Shown here in pieces: positions 34,321 through 43,458 of a stretch of 64,000 nucleotides of DNA (the first letter of the stretch is position 1; every line of letters begins with the position of its first letter). The position numbers and the translations under genes are program-made. The notes under the pieces were generated by a model that ran no database searches, had not been told where the DNA came from, and saw only the letters and a list, made by a program, of their open reading frames with translations. The stretch is from Clostridia bacterium (GTDB lineage: Bacteria > Bacillota > Clostridia > Oscillospirales > CAG-272): contig JAFTKO010000029.1 of the NCBI GenBank assembly GCA_017453205.1, positions 1 through 64,000 of the forward strand, given 5' to 3'.

Positions 34321-35253
34321 TTATTGCTTATCGTCATTTCCGATCTCTTTGACACTGGTCACAAGCCCCGCAAGACTTTGAATTTCGGAAGGTATGATGA
34401 TCTTGGTCGCTTTTCCGTCTGCTGCCTTTGCAAAGGCCTCCAGTCCCTTAATGGCGATGACGCCGTCGCCGGGCTGTGCTTCGTTGATCATTCTGATACC
34501 GTCCGCAGTCGCCTTTTGGATCGAAAGGATGGCTGCCGCTTCACCTTCTGCCTCACGGATCTTAGACTCTTTGATTGCTTCGGCACGCAGAATTTGCGAT
34601 TGCTTTTCAGCTTCCGCTTCGAGGATCATGGACTCTTTCTTACCCTGTGCCACAAGAATGGTCGAGTTCTTTTCACCCTCTGCACGCAGGATGGCTTCGC
34701 GGCGTTCGCGTTCTGCTTTCATCTGCTTTTCCATGGCATCTTGAATTTCCTTGGGTGGAATGATGTTCTTCAGCTCCACACGGGTAACCTTAATTCCCCA
34801 AGGATCGGTCGCCTCATCCAAAATGGAGCGCATTTTTGTGTTGATAATGTCACGGGAAGTTAATGTATTATCGAGCTCAAGCTCGCCGATGATATTACGG
34901 ATGGTGGTCGCGGTCAGATTTTCGATCGCGGTCATCGGTGCGGAGTGACCGTAGGCATAAAGCTTGCAGTCGGTGATTTGGAAGAACACGACGGTATCGA
35001 TCTGCATACGGACATTATCCTTGGTAATCACAGGCTGAGGCGGAAAATCTACCACTTGCTCCATGAGGTTAATGCGCTTGGCAATTTTGTCAATGAACGG
35101 AACCTTGACGTGAAGTCCGGTTTTCCATGTTTGATGATAAGCACCGAGACGCTCCACAACAAACGCCTTGGATTGCGGCACAACATGAACGTTGGAAACA
35201 ACGATGATCAATACGATCACGATAAAAATACCCAAAACAATAAACGGTCCCAT
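34321..35253 (-). CDS. SPFH/band 7 (stomatin-like, QmcA type) membrane protein
   Basis: 310 aa. One N-terminal membrane helix (about 3-22), then the band-7 domain with VVPQSKAFVVERLGAYHQTW, PFIDKIAKRINLMEQVVDFP and VFFQITDC. A long Ala/Glu/Lys/Arg coiled coil follows (about 190-265). A hydrophobic C-terminal segment ends the domain. Members form oligomeric rings at membranes and are paired with NfeD proteins, as here (33 bp). Likely role is membrane microdomain organisation or quality control. Confidence 0.93.
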   Translation of the reverse strand: MGPFIVLGIFIVIVLIIVVSNVHVVPQSKAFVVERLGAYHQTWKTGLHVKVPFIDKIAKRINLMEQVVDFPPQPVITKDNVRMQIDTVVFFQITDCKLYAYGHSAPMTAIENLTATTIRNIIGELELDNTLTSRDIINTKMRSILDEATDPWGIKVTRVELKNIIPPKEIQDAMEKQMKAERERREAILRAEGEKNSTILVAQGKKESMILEAEAEKQSQILRAEAIKESKIREAEGEAAAILSIQKATADGIRMINEAQPGDGVIAIKGLEAFAKAADGKATKIIIPSEIQSLAGLVTSVKEIGNDDKQ

Positions 35254-35286
35254 AATAAAAATCTCCTTTGTAAAAATTTTAGAACA

Positions 35287-35787
35287 TCAGTTTTCGGACT
35301 TTTGGTTTGGTTCTTCGACTTGCGGCTCGCAAATCAGCTTGACACCGGAAATTTCGCAGATTCTAACGATGCTTCCGGCAGGAATTTTTACGGTATCGTC
35401 GGTAGAACGTGCCGTCCACATAAGCGCCTTGACTTTGACACTTCCCGTTTCGTGCAGATTGTCAATGTCCTCCTCGACAATTCCGTGCGTACCGATCAGC
35501 GCATCAACGTTGGTACGGTTCTTCGATTTGTTTTGCGGCATAAATCTTTTGAAAACTGTTTTTGCCAACACCAATGTCAAAATCGACAATGCTAAAAACA
35601 GGGTGATTTGCAACCAAACCGAATCCACAAACAGAGAAAGAAGCATTGCACTCAGCGCCCCGGGAACAAACCACAGTGCTACCAAATCACATGTCATCCC
35701 CTCGGTGATCGCCGCTGCAACAGCCACGAACAGCCAAAAGAACGCGGCCCCGTTCTCCGCAAAAAAATTTCCCCAATCCATCATCAT
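35287..35787 (-). CDS. NfeD family membrane protein
   Basis: 166 aa. Two to three membrane helices in the first 85 residues (FFWLFVAVAAAITEGMTCDL, LFVDSVWLQITLFLALSIL), then a C-terminal OB-fold: GTHGIVEEDIDNLHETGSVKV, WTARSTDDTVKIPAGSIVRI. The short NfeD form (class 1b), which is encoded next to an SPFH partner. Own consensus promoter upstream. Confidence 0.92.
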   Translation of the reverse strand: MMMDWGNFFAENGAAFFWLFVAVAAAITEGMTCDLVALWFVPGALSAMLLSLFVDSVWLQITLFLALSILTLVLAKTVFKRFMPQNKSKNRTNVDALIGTHGIVEEDIDNLHETGSVKVKALMWTARSTDDTVKIPAGSIVRICEISGVKLICEPQVEEPNQKSEN

Positions 35788-35815
35788 TTCCTCCTTCCTA
35801 AATCATTGTAATAAA

Positions 35816-35844
35816 ATTATATCACGAAATCATATGATTGTCAA
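35816..35844 (-). promoter_or_regulatory. Consensus promoter of nfeD-SPFH
   Basis: Minus strand TTGACA (35844-35839), 17-bp spacer, TATAAT (35821-35816): perfect match to the SigA consensus. AGGAAGGAGG lies before the nfeD ATG. Confidence 0.9.
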
Positions 35845-35893
35845 TAACATTCTTGGAAAAATATTTAAAAATCTAAAAATTTTCTTTTGAAGA

Positions 35894-36571
35894 TTATTTG
35901 GTATACACGGTAATAATCTTTTCAATCAAGATACTGCCGTCCGCACTTACCCGCAAAGTAATATATTGTGGGCGGCTGGCGCCGCTGTCAATATCTCGGC
36001 GGAAGGTCCCGTCATTCCGATAGATCATATACTCCAAAAGATAAGTCACCAGCTTATCTCCGCTCTCCCCACTCTCGGAGGATTGGTATGTAATTTCCAT
36101 ATTATAAAGCATTTGCGGGGAAAAGCTTGTTTTTCTTTCATTGTCTTTATAATAGGTCTCATGAAAGCAAGCGTTATAAGCAGAAGCATCCCCTGCAATG
36201 ATCGTTTGCAAAAAATCGTAGAGAAAAAGTGTATTGGCGTCAAAATCGGCGCGATTTTCATCTGTGATCGACTGTGTCAGACCGTATCCCGACGGATCGT
36301 TACAATAACTGACTTGGCGATTTAACTCCAAATAGTCCGGGTTCTCAAGGATATTCCCTTCATAAGTCGGGTAAAATTCATAGGTACCGTCAGGCACACC
36401 GATCTCATCTTTGCCGATCACGGTATCCAAAATTTTAATCAACACCGATATTAGGATCAAGCAACCGACCACACAGGTAAGAATTAAAATCAATCTTCTT
36501 TTCATTTTTCGCGACTGTGAACGCAGCTGTTCGTATTCGTTTTTGGGTTCGTTGTTTTCCTCGGGTAACAT
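35894..36571 (-). CDS. Unknown single-pass membrane protein (225 aa)
   Basis: Not recognised. A charged cytoplasmic start (1-25), one membrane helix at about 26-48 (LILILTCVVGCLILISVLIK), then an extracytoplasmic domain of about 175 residues rich in Tyr, Asp and Asn, of mixed alpha/beta type. The segment ITYQSSESGESGDKLVTYLL and a final strand IITVYTK suggest an NTF2-like or similar small fold, but this is a guess. Single gene with its own promoter. Confidence 0.7.
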   Translation of the reverse strand: MLPEENNEPKNEYEQLRSQSRKMKRRLILILTCVVGCLILISVLIKILDTVIGKDEIGVPDGTYEFYPTYEGNILENPDYLELNRQVSYCNDPSGYGLTQSITDENRADFDANTLFLYDFLQTIIAGDASAYNACFHETYYKDNERKTSFSPQMLYNMEITYQSSESGESGDKLVTYLLEYMIYRNDGTFRRDIDSGASRPQYITLRVSADGSILIEKIITVYTK

Positions 36572-36602
36572 CGTTTTCCTCCCTCAATATCTCTCTATGT
36601 AT

Positions 36603-36631
36603 ATTTTATCATACTATTTTGCATTTTGCAA
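36603..36631 (-). promoter_or_regulatory. Promoter of the 225-aa membrane protein gene
   Basis: Minus strand TTGCAA (36631-36626), 17-bp spacer, TAAAAT (36608-36603). Confidence 0.75.
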
Positions 36632-36732
36632 TGAAAATTTCATTTCAAAGCCGATTTTTTTACTTTCCCACGTCAATTTTTAAAAAAATCAAAAAAAGTT
36701 GCATTTTAAAGAAAAATATCAAAGATTTTCTC

Positions 36733-36761
36733 TTGTACTTTTTGAAAAAATGTGATATAAT
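36733..36761 (+). promoter_or_regulatory. Promoter of the apgM-thrC operon
   Basis: TTGTAC (36733-36738), 17-bp spacer, TATAAT (36756-36761). Seven genes follow on the plus strand with gaps of 42 bp or less. Confidence 0.8.
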
Positions 36762-36838
36762 GTAGGTTGAATTTATTCAATTTTCAAAAACGGACTCCAA
36801 TAGCCCGTGATTTTGGTTACGGAAAGGACCCCACTTAC

Positions 36839-38047
36839 ATGAAATATCTTGTTTTGATCCCGGATGGAATGGCTGATGAAAAAATCGAAGCACTCGGCAA
36901 CCGCACTCCCATGGAGGCTGCCAACAAGCCCATGATGAATGCACTTGCCAAAAAATCTCTTGTCGGAACGGTTTCCAATGTTCCCGAGGGCATGGTTCCC
37001 GAAAGTGATACCGCCAATATGGCGATCCTCTCGTTTGATCCCAAGGTTTACTCCAAAGGACGTTCCCCCCTTGAGGCGGTCAGCATGGGAATTGAAATGA
37101 AATCCGACGAAACAGCTTACCGCTGTAATGTGGTGACCTTGACCGATGACGGAGATTATGACGACAAGATCATTCTCGATCACAGCGCCGACGAGATCAC
37201 CACAGCAGAAGCCGACGAGCTGATCAAGGCTTTGGAGGAAAAGCTGGGCAACGAATACCGCCGTTTTTACACGGGTGTCAGTTACCGCCACTGCTTGATT
37301 TGGAAAAACGGAAATGACAAATATGATTTTATGCGTCCGCACGATATCCTCGGCAAACGCATTGGTGAATATTTGCCAAAAAAAGAAAACGGTGGTGAGG
37401 AGTTCTACCGTTTGATGCGTGAGAGCTTTGATATCCTCAACCATCACCCCGTCAATGAAGCGAGACGCGCGCGCGGTCTCAAGCCCGCAAACTCCGCATG
37501 GCTTTGGAGCCCCGGAAAGAAACCTCAGCTTCCCAACTTCCGTGAGAAATGGGGACTGGACGCCGCAGTCATTTCTGCAGTTGACCTCATCAAAGGCATC
37601 GGTCTTTGTGCGGGAATGAAATCGATTGATGTTGAGGGTGCTACCGGAAACGTACACACCAACTACGACGGAAAAGCCAATGCCGCCATCAACGCCTTCC
37701 GCGACGGTTGTGATTATGTTTATGTACATGTGGAAGGTCCCGACGAATGCGGACACCGCGCCGAGTTGGAAAACAAGGTGCTTTCCGTGGAGCTGATCGA
37801 CCAAAAAATTCTCAAGCCCGTGTACGACTATCTTGTTTCTTGCGGAGAGGATTTTCGTATCATGGTGCTTCCCGATCACCCCACGCCCGTCCGTTTGCGC
37901 ACACATACCATTCTTCCCGTGCCGTTTATGATCTACGATTCCGCAAAGGAATGGGACGGTGTGGAAAACTTCTGTGAGGAAAGTGCGGAAGCAAAGCAAA
38001 ATTACATTGAAAATGGCTACAGTCTTATGGAGAAACTGATCAAATAA
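36839..38047 (+). CDS. apgM: Cofactor-independent phosphoglycerate mutase, ApgM type
   Basis: Interconverts 3- and 2-phosphoglycerate in glycolysis (alkaline phosphatase superfamily, two metal ions). The ATG at 36839 gives 402 aa starting KYLVLIPDGMADE. A frame start at 36767 lies only a few bases after the -10. Motifs: LIPDGMAD, PESDTANMAILSFDP with the catalytic Ser region, GRSPLEA, HVEGPDECGH near 297, and LPDHPTPVRLRTHT near 344. This is the archaeal-type form, shared by many Clostridia, and differs from the long GpmI. Some homologues act as phosphonopyruvate decarboxylase-like or homoserine kinase proteins (ThrH/'cofactor-independent homoserine kinase'). The thrC gene in the same operon makes that worth noting. 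Confidence 0.9.
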   Translation: MKYLVLIPDGMADEKIEALGNRTPMEAANKPMMNALAKKSLVGTVSNVPEGMVPESDTANMAILSFDPKVYSKGRSPLEAVSMGIEMKSDETAYRCNVVTLTDDGDYDDKIILDHSADEITTAEADELIKALEEKLGNEYRRFYTGVSYRHCLIWKNGNDKYDFMRPHDILGKRIGEYLPKKENGGEEFYRLMRESFDILNHHPVNEARRARGLKPANSAWLWSPGKKPQLPNFREKWGLDAAVISAVDLIKGIGLCAGMKSIDVEGATGNVHTNYDGKANAAINAFRDGCDYVYVHVEGPDECGHRAELENKVLSVELIDQKILKPVYDYLVSCGEDFRIMVLPDHPTPVRLRTHTILPVPFMIYDSAKEWDGVENFCEESAEAKQNYIENGYSLMEKLIK

Positions 38048-38070
38048 GAATGCAGAAAGGAGGCTTCCCC

Positions 38071-38724
38071 ATGAACCAAGAGCCTATGCGCCCCGAAGAA
38101 GAACTCGAAACGCCCCTACAACCGAAACAACCGTCCGAAAAGCTATCCAAAAAGATCGCCTCAAATATTTTTGACATTGCCGAAATGTTCGCATGGTCGG
38201 TGTTTGCGGTACTCATCCTATTTACGTTTGCCGTCAGACTTTGCCGTGTGGACGGCAGATCGATGGAAAACACACTTTACGACGGTGAAAATCTGTTGTT
38301 GACAAGCTTTGCCTATACGCCCGAGCAGGACGACATTGTGGTGTTCCATTTGACCGACTCCGAAAACAGTATGGAAAAGACCATGGTCAAGCGCGTCATT
38401 GCCACAGGGGGACAAACCGTGGAGATCAACTTTAACACGGGTTTGGTTACCGTGGACGGCAAGGAATATGCCGACTCGCACGCAGTACTCAAGGACCGTT
38501 CGACTGATGTGATCACGGGGATCTATACCTTGACCGCCGAGCATCACTATCACGCAAGCACCCGCACCTTTTCGGCAACCGTTCCCGAGGGATATGTGTT
38601 TGTCATGGGTGACAACCGCAACAACTCCAAGGACGGACGCGACACCGATGTCGGGTTCGTGGATGAGAGATGTATTCTCGGCAAAGCCTTTTGTCGCCTC
38701 TCCCCTTTCACCTTTTTTCAATAA
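38071..38724 (+). CDS. lepB: Signal peptidase I
   Basis: Membrane serine protease that cuts signal peptides. The ATG at 38071 (217 aa) follows AAAGGAGG by 7 bases. Acidic/Pro-rich cytoplasmic start, one membrane helix at about 40-62, then the catalytic Ser in CRVDGRSMENTL near 72, the general-base Lys in MVKRVIATGGQTVEI near 108, and FVMGDNRNNSKDGRD near 180. Gram-positive Sip type with one anchor. An insertion of about 20 residues after the Lys box is modest. Confidence 0.95.
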   Translation: MNQEPMRPEEELETPLQPKQPSEKLSKKIASNIFDIAEMFAWSVFAVLILFTFAVRLCRVDGRSMENTLYDGENLLLTSFAYTPEQDDIVVFHLTDSENSMEKTMVKRVIATGGQTVEINFNTGLVTVDGKEYADSHAVLKDRSTDVITGIYTLTAEHHYHASTRTFSATVPEGYVFVMGDNRNNSKDGRDTDVGFVDERCILGKAFCRLSPFTFFQ

Positions 38725-38751
38725 ACTTTTATAGGAAAGGATTTCGACAAT

Positions 38752-39642
38752 ATGCCATCTGAAATGATCCAATGGTTCCCGGGACATATGGCAAAGACCC
38801 GCCGTATGATCTCGGAAAATCTGAAGAACGTGGACATCGTCATCGAAATTCTGGATGCACGAATCCCTTACAGCTCCCGCAATCCCGAGATCACACGTCT
38901 TACCGCCGGGAAGCCGACCCTGCTCCTTTTAAACAAGGCGTCCCTTGCCGATGTGGAGCAAAATCAAAAATGGAAAAAACAATATACGCAAGATAATACC
39001 GTTTGTCTGTTGACCGATTGTGTGACAGGCGAAGGAATGAAGAGTCTCGCGCCTGCAATTCGCGAAATTTTGGCAGACAAATTACGCCGTTATGAAGAAA
39101 AAGGAATGGCGGGACGCCGTGTGCGCGCGATGGTGTTGGGCATTCCGAATGTGGGAAAATCCTCTTTGATCAACCGCATTTGCGGTAACAAAAAGACCAA
39201 GGTTGAGGATCGCCCCGGTGTCACGTTGGATAAGCAATGGGTCTCCACCAATATCGGCGTCGACCTTTTGGACATGCCGGGTATTCTTTGGCCCAAGTTC
39301 GAGGAGCGTCGTGTAGGGGAAAACCTTGCATTGACGGGCGCTATCCGAGACGGTGTTCTTGACATTGAGTCGCTTGCCGTGATCCTTTGCAAGCGCTTGC
39401 GTTTGCTCTACCCCGAGTTGCTCGCGGCACGTTATAAGCTGGGAACCGATCTCTCGGCGTATCAGACTTATTCCGACTATGAGCTTTTTGAAGCCATCGG
39501 AAAAAAACGAGGCTTTTTGATCAGCGGCGGTGAGATCAACACCGAGCGAACCGCAATCACCTTGCTTGACGAGTTCCGTGCCGCCAAGATTGGGCGCATC
39601 ACCATTGACCGCTATTCTAAGGAGGAGCTTCCCCGTGCTTGA
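38752..39642 (+). CDS. rbgA: Ribosome biogenesis GTPase YlqF/RbgA
   Basis: Circularly permuted GTPase for late 50S assembly. 296 aa. G4 [10 protein letters not shown] near 60, G1 [14 protein letters not shown] near 131, G2/G3 with [11 protein letters not shown] and [14 protein letters not shown] near 172. The C-terminal ANTAR-like RNA-binding domain is complete. AGGAAAGG upstream. It overlaps rnhB by 8 bp, the common Firmicute order rbgA-rnhB. Confidence 0.96.
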   Translation: MPSEMIQWFPGHMAKTRRMISENLKNVDIVIEILDARIPYSSRNPEITRLTAGKPTLLLLNKASLADVEQNQKWKKQYTQDNTVCLLTDCVTGEGMKSLAPAIREILADKLRRYEEKGMAGRRVRAMVLGIPNVGKSSLINRICGNKKTKVEDRPGVTLDKQWVSTNIGVDLLDMPGILWPKFEERRVGENLALTGAIRDGVLDIESLAVILCKRLRLLYPELLAARYKLGTDLSAYQTYSDYELFEAIGKKRGFLISGGEINTERTAITLLDEFRAAKIGRITIDRYSKEELPRA

Positions 39643-40237
39643 ATACCAACTTGAACAGGTACTTGCCGAACAGGGCTACACCAATGTATGCGGTGTGGAC
39701 GAGGCGGGACGGGGACCTTTGTGCGGTCCTGTGGTTGCCGCCGCGTGTATTTTGCCTGCGGGGCTGGTGATCGAGGGCTTAAACGACTCCAAAAAGCTCA
39801 CCCCCAAGAAACGCGAAGCCCTCTTTGACTTTATTTGTGAAAACGCGGTTTCTTATTGCATTGCCGAGGCAAGTGTGGAGGAGATCGATGCACTCAATAT
39901 ACTGGAAGCCGATCTGCTTGCCATGCGCAGGGCGATCGACGGGCTTTCGGTTCCCGCCGACTTTGCTTTGATCGATGGCAATATTGCAAGGGATTTTCAA
40001 ATTCCGGCACGCGCCGTGGTTCACGGTGACGCCATCAGCCCCAGCATCGCCGCAGCGTCGATTCTTGCAAAGGTCACGCGTGACCGTCAATGTATTGAGC
40101 TTGACAAGCAATACCCCCAATACGGCATCGCAAAGCATAAGGGCTACGGCACCAAGGTACATATGGATGCGTTGCGTACCTATGGACCCGCGCCGATCCA
40201 CCGCAAGCAATTCATACGTTTTTTGGATAAAGAATGA
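39635..40237 (+). CDS. rnhB: Ribonuclease HII
   Basis: Cuts RNA in RNA-DNA hybrids and single ribonucleotides in DNA. The GTG at 39635 follows AAGGAGGAG by 7 bases, giving 200 aa. Longer frames run inside rbgA. Catalytic motif [18 protein letters not shown] near 18 (Asp and Glu), [21 protein letters not shown], and [21 protein letters not shown] near 130. Coupled to rbgA upstream and yraN downstream. Confidence 0.96.
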   Translation: MLEYQLEQVLAEQGYTNVCGVDEAGRGPLCGPVVAAACILPAGLVIEGLNDSKKLTPKKREALFDFICENAVSYCIAEASVEEIDALNILEADLLAMRRAIDGLSVPADFALIDGNIARDFQIPARAVVHGDAISPSIAAASILAKVTRDRQCIELDKQYPQYGIAKHKGYGTKVHMDALRTYGPAPIHRKQFIRFLDKE

Positions 40238-40629
40238 TGCAATTCCATAATACGAAAGAGATCGGAGATTTTGGCGAAACAAAAGCGGTTCACTATCTGC
40301 GCCTACACGGATATACTGTAAAAGAACGCAATTGGCACGCCGGAAAATGCGAGATCGATATCATTGCAAGCACCTTACGGGATATCGTGTTTGCGGAAGT
40401 CAAAACGAGAACTTATTCCAAAGAAGAGATCGACACCGCGCCTCCCCCTCGCATGGCGGTTCATGCCGAAAAGCAACGTTTGACACGCCAAGCAGCACGT
40501 GCGTATCTGTGTAAGTACCCGACCAAAAAACGACCGCGCATGGATGTGATCGAGGTTTGGCTGTTACAGTCTGCCGACGGCAAGCGACCAAAGGTGTTCA
40601 AAATTTACCACATCAAGGCCGCATATTAA
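40234..40629 (+). CDS. yraN: YraN/UPF0102 family endonuclease-like protein
   Basis: 131 aa. Restriction-endonuclease-like core: [44 protein letters not shown] with the E-V-K catalytic pattern. Its role is not settled. The family is often next to rnhB, as here, with ATGATG overlapping the rnhB stop. No sign of decay. Confidence 0.93.
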   Translation: MMQFHNTKEIGDFGETKAVHYLRLHGYTVKERNWHAGKCEIDIIASTLRDIVFAEVKTRTYSKEEIDTAPPPRMAVHAEKQRLTRQAARAYLCKYPTKKRPRMDVIEVWLLQSADGKRPKVFKIYHIKAAY

Positions 40630-40639
40630 GGAGGTACAC

Positions 40640-41563
40640 ATGAGGCTCTCCTTGTTCGATTTGCATTGCGATACCGCATATAAAATGCTGACCGAAAATC
40701 AACCGCTTTCACGGAATAATTTTGCAATTTCATTGGAAAATGCAAGGAAATTCGAGCAATATACGCAGGTGATGGCTCTTTGGACAGATGATAAGCTTGA
40801 CGACGAGGTCGGTTGGAAACAGGCAATTTTAATGTCTCAAAATTTGCAAAAGGATTTTGCTGTTCAACAAGGTCTTGCCGCCATATCCACAACTGTTACG
40901 GATACCTCCCGCCCCACGCTGCTGCTAAGCGTTGAGGATGCGCGTATCCTTGCGGGAAAGCTTGAACGTGTCAACGTGCTCTATCGGCTCGGCGTTCGTA
41001 TTCTGACACCGCTTTGGAAAGGAAATACCTGTATCGGCGGTTCTCACGATACTTTAACAGGACTGACTGTATTTGGGGCGCAAGCCATCCGCAGAGCTGC
41101 GTCTTTGGGGATGATCCTCGACATCTCGCATGCCTCGGAGCAATCGGCAAAAGAGATTTTTGCCATTGGTGAGGAATATGCCCGCCCGGTAATTGCTTCA
41201 CATTCCAACGCCTACGATATCTGTCCCGTTTCCCGCAACCTCAAAAAGGAACAGATCAAAAAGATCCTTGCCTCAAACGGCGTGATCGGACTGAATCTTC
41301 ACGTTTCCTTTCTCAAAAAAGACGGAAACGCCGCCGCCAAAGATATTTTACCGCATGTGGAATATTTTTTGGAAGCCGACGCGCAAGACGCGCTGTGTCT
41401 CGGTTGCGACATGGACGGTTGCGAGTTGCCCCCGGATATCTCCAACCTTGCATCACTCCCCCATCTTGCCGAGCTGATGCTGCAACACAATTATCCCGAA
41501 AAACTGATCCGACGAATTTTCTTTGAAAACGCCGTCGGATTTGCAAAAAAATACCTTACTTAA
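40640..41563 (+). CDS. Membrane dipeptidase family (peptidase M19)
   Basis: Zinc dipeptidase, 307 aa, TIM-barrel. Motifs are FDLHCDTAYKML near 6 (His-x-Asp), LLLSVEDARIL near 94 with the bridging Glu, GVRILTPLWKGNTCIGGS near 117, DISHASEQS near 162, and VIASHSNAYDICPVSRNL near 185. LGCDMDGC near 256 has the conserved Asp. No signal peptide, so unlike the animal enzyme it is probably cytoplasmic. AAGGAGG lies 6 bases before the ATG. Operon position between yraN and thrC. Confidence 0.93.
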   Translation: MRLSLFDLHCDTAYKMLTENQPLSRNNFAISLENARKFEQYTQVMALWTDDKLDDEVGWKQAILMSQNLQKDFAVQQGLAAISTTVTDTSRPTLLLSVEDARILAGKLERVNVLYRLGVRILTPLWKGNTCIGGSHDTLTGLTVFGAQAIRRAASLGMILDISHASEQSAKEIFAIGEEYARPVIASHSNAYDICPVSRNLKKEQIKKILASNGVIGLNLHVSFLKKDGNAAAKDILPHVEYFLEADAQDALCLGCDMDGCELPPDISNLASLPHLAELMLQHNYPEKLIRRIFFENAVGFAKKYLT

Positions 41564-41604
41564 TTTACTTTGTTATCAAATCCAACAGGAAGGATCCGAA
41601 AACC

Positions 41605-43086
41605 ATGTTTTACAAAAGCACAAGAAGTAACGAAAAAGCCGCAAAAACAGCCGCTGAGGTCATCAAACAGGGACTTGCAGATGACGGCGGACTCTTTGTT
41701 CCCGAAAGTGTCCCCACGCTCTCCCTAAAAGAGATCGAGGCGCTTTGCAAAGAGGACTACCCCGTGCGTGCCGCCACCATTCTTTCCAAATTCCTCAGTG
41801 ACTACACCTACGATGAGTTACTTGAGGATTGCCGTGCGGCATACGATGAAAAATCCTTTGTAGGCGGTGCCGCTCCGCTGGTCAATATTCATGATCGGTT
41901 TGAGTCACTGGAGCTTTGGCACGGTCCGACTGCGGCGTTTAAGGATATGGCGCTTCAAATCATGCCCCGCCTGCTCTCCCGCGCATTGGTAAAAACCGGT
42001 GAGGAGCGCACGGCGCTGATCCTTGTGGCAACCTCGGGAGACACGGGAAAAGCCGCTTTGGAGGGCTATAAAGACGTTCCGCGCGTGAAGATCATGGTAT
42101 TTTACCCCGTGGATGGTGTCAGCCGTGTCCAAAAGCTGCAGATGGCAACACAAACCGGTTCCAATGTCAATGTTTGTGCGATCCGCGGCAATTTTGATGA
42201 CGCGCAAAACGGTGTCAAGGTCATTTTCGGCGACAAAGCAATGGCAGAGACGCTCAATCAAAAGGGTTATTTCTTCTCGAGCGCAAACTCCATCAACTGG
42301 GGACGTTTGGCACCGCAGATCGTTTACTATGTATCGGCTTACTGCGACCTGCTCAACGCGGGCAAATGCAAGCTTGGAGAAAGCTTTAACGTTTGCGTTC
42401 CCACAGGCAACTTCGGTAACATTTTTGCCGCATATTTGGCAAAGCTTATGGGGCTTCCCATCCATCATATGGTATGCGCTTCCAACACCAACAATATCCT
42501 CACCGACTTTTTGCGCACGGGTACTTATGACCGCAACCGCGACTTTTATCTGACGATGTCACCGTCGATGGATATTTTGATCTCGAGCAATTTGGAGCGT
42601 CTGCTCTACTTTACCGCAGGCAGTGAAAAGACCGCCGCTTATATGGAAGCACTTAAAAAGGACGGTTGTTATACGGTGGATGCCGAAATTCTTGCCGAAA
42701 TTCGCAAAAACTTCAGCGGCTACTTTACCAATGAGGAAGAAACCGCCGAGACCATCAAGGAGACCTACGCAAAGTACGGCTATCTTGCCGATACGCACAC
42801 TGCGGTTGCCATTCACGCCGCCGAGGCATATGTCGGCGAAAGCGGAGACACCCGCCCGATGATCATTGACTCCACCGCGAGCCCCTACAAGTTTGCCAAC
42901 AATGTTTACCGTTCGGTTACAGGCAAAGAAGCCACCTCCGAGCTCGGAGCTTTGGATGAGCTTTCTGCAGCTACCGGTACGGCCATTCCCTATCCGCTTG
43001 CAGGGCTTGCTACCCGTAAGGTCAACTTTGAAAAGGTGGTTGACCGTGAGCAAATGGCAGAAGCTGTTTTGGAATATTTGAACTGA
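41605..43086 (+). CDS. thrC: Threonine synthase
   Basis: PLP enzyme that makes threonine from phosphohomoserine. 493 aa, the long (E. coli/yeast-like) class. PLP Lys is K113 in HGPTAAFKDMALQ. The phosphate-binding loop ATSGDTGKAALEG near 142 and NFGNIFAAYLAK near 272 are intact. AGGAAGG upstream. Last gene of the apgM operon, followed by a hairpin. No thrB or hom gene is in the window. Confidence 0.96.
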   Translation: MFYKSTRSNEKAAKTAAEVIKQGLADDGGLFVPESVPTLSLKEIEALCKEDYPVRAATILSKFLSDYTYDELLEDCRAAYDEKSFVGGAAPLVNIHDRFESLELWHGPTAAFKDMALQIMPRLLSRALVKTGEERTALILVATSGDTGKAALEGYKDVPRVKIMVFYPVDGVSRVQKLQMATQTGSNVNVCAIRGNFDDAQNGVKVIFGDKAMAETLNQKGYFFSSANSINWGRLAPQIVYYVSAYCDLLNAGKCKLGESFNVCVPTGNFGNIFAAYLAKLMGLPIHHMVCASNTNNILTDFLRTGTYDRNRDFYLTMSPSMDILISSNLERLLYFTAGSEKTAAYMEALKKDGCYTVDAEILAEIRKNFSGYFTNEEETAETIKETYAKYGYLADTHTAVAIHAAEAYVGESGDTRPMIIDSTASPYKFANNVYRSVTGKEATSELGALDELSAATGTAIPYPLAGLATRKVNFEKVVDREQMAEAVLEYLN

Positions 43087-43108
43087 AAAACGACATTACA
43101 GAGAACAC

Positions 43109-43134
43109 GGGGAGAACCGAAAACGGTCCTCCCC
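43109..43134 (+). terminator. GC-rich hairpin between thrC and DUF1540
   Basis: GGGGAG-A-ACCG (43109-43119) against CGGT-C-CTCCCC (43124-43134), loop AAAA. It lacks a T run on either side, so termination efficiency is uncertain. Confidence 0.5.
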
Positions 43135-43156
43135 ATAATATAAAAGTCGGTAAAAA

Positions 43157-43348
43157 TCAGTTTTCCTTGGGCTTAAAGGTTGCGCAAAGCGTATCACCGG
43201 AGGAAATTGCCTCACGGGGGCCGACCGAAATTTCATTTGCGGTACAACAGGTCTCTTGATCGTGGTAGTAGCAATTATGAACATTGCATTTGATTCCCTT
43301 GATGTGCTTGCAACCGCAGTCGGTCTCATACATTTTGTTTTCTTCCAT
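43157..43348 (-). CDS. DUF1540 domain small Cys-rich protein
   Basis: 63 aa from the ATG at 43348. The ATG 12 bases upstream overlaps the AAAGGA ribosome binding site. Cys/His pattern: CGCKHIKGIKCNVHNCYYHD, then ETCCTANEISVGP and DTLCATF. It matches the DUF1540 family of Clostridia (C-x-V-x-N-C-x-Y-H). Eight Cys suggest metal binding. The function is unknown. It is linked with sporulating Clostridia, which fits the other genes here. Confidence 0.88.
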   Translation of the reverse strand: MEENKMYETDCGCKHIKGIKCNVHNCYYHDQETCCTANEISVGPREAISSGDTLCATFKPKEN

Positions 43349-43458
43349 TTTGAAGGTCATCCTTTCATTTTTGGATTGGAGAGTCGGAAAGATAAATCTT
43401 TCACGATACTATTTTACCCGTTTTATTTTGTTTCATACTTCGGAAAGGAGAAACAGCC

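Noticed and set aside
36773..37999. Minus-strand 408-residue frame
   Set aside because: Antisense shadow of apgM, no promoter or ribosome binding site, and the plus-strand protein has clear catalytic motifs.
43109..43134. Full Rho-independent terminator after thrC
   Set aside because: No T run follows on either strand, so I list it only as a hairpin with low confidence.
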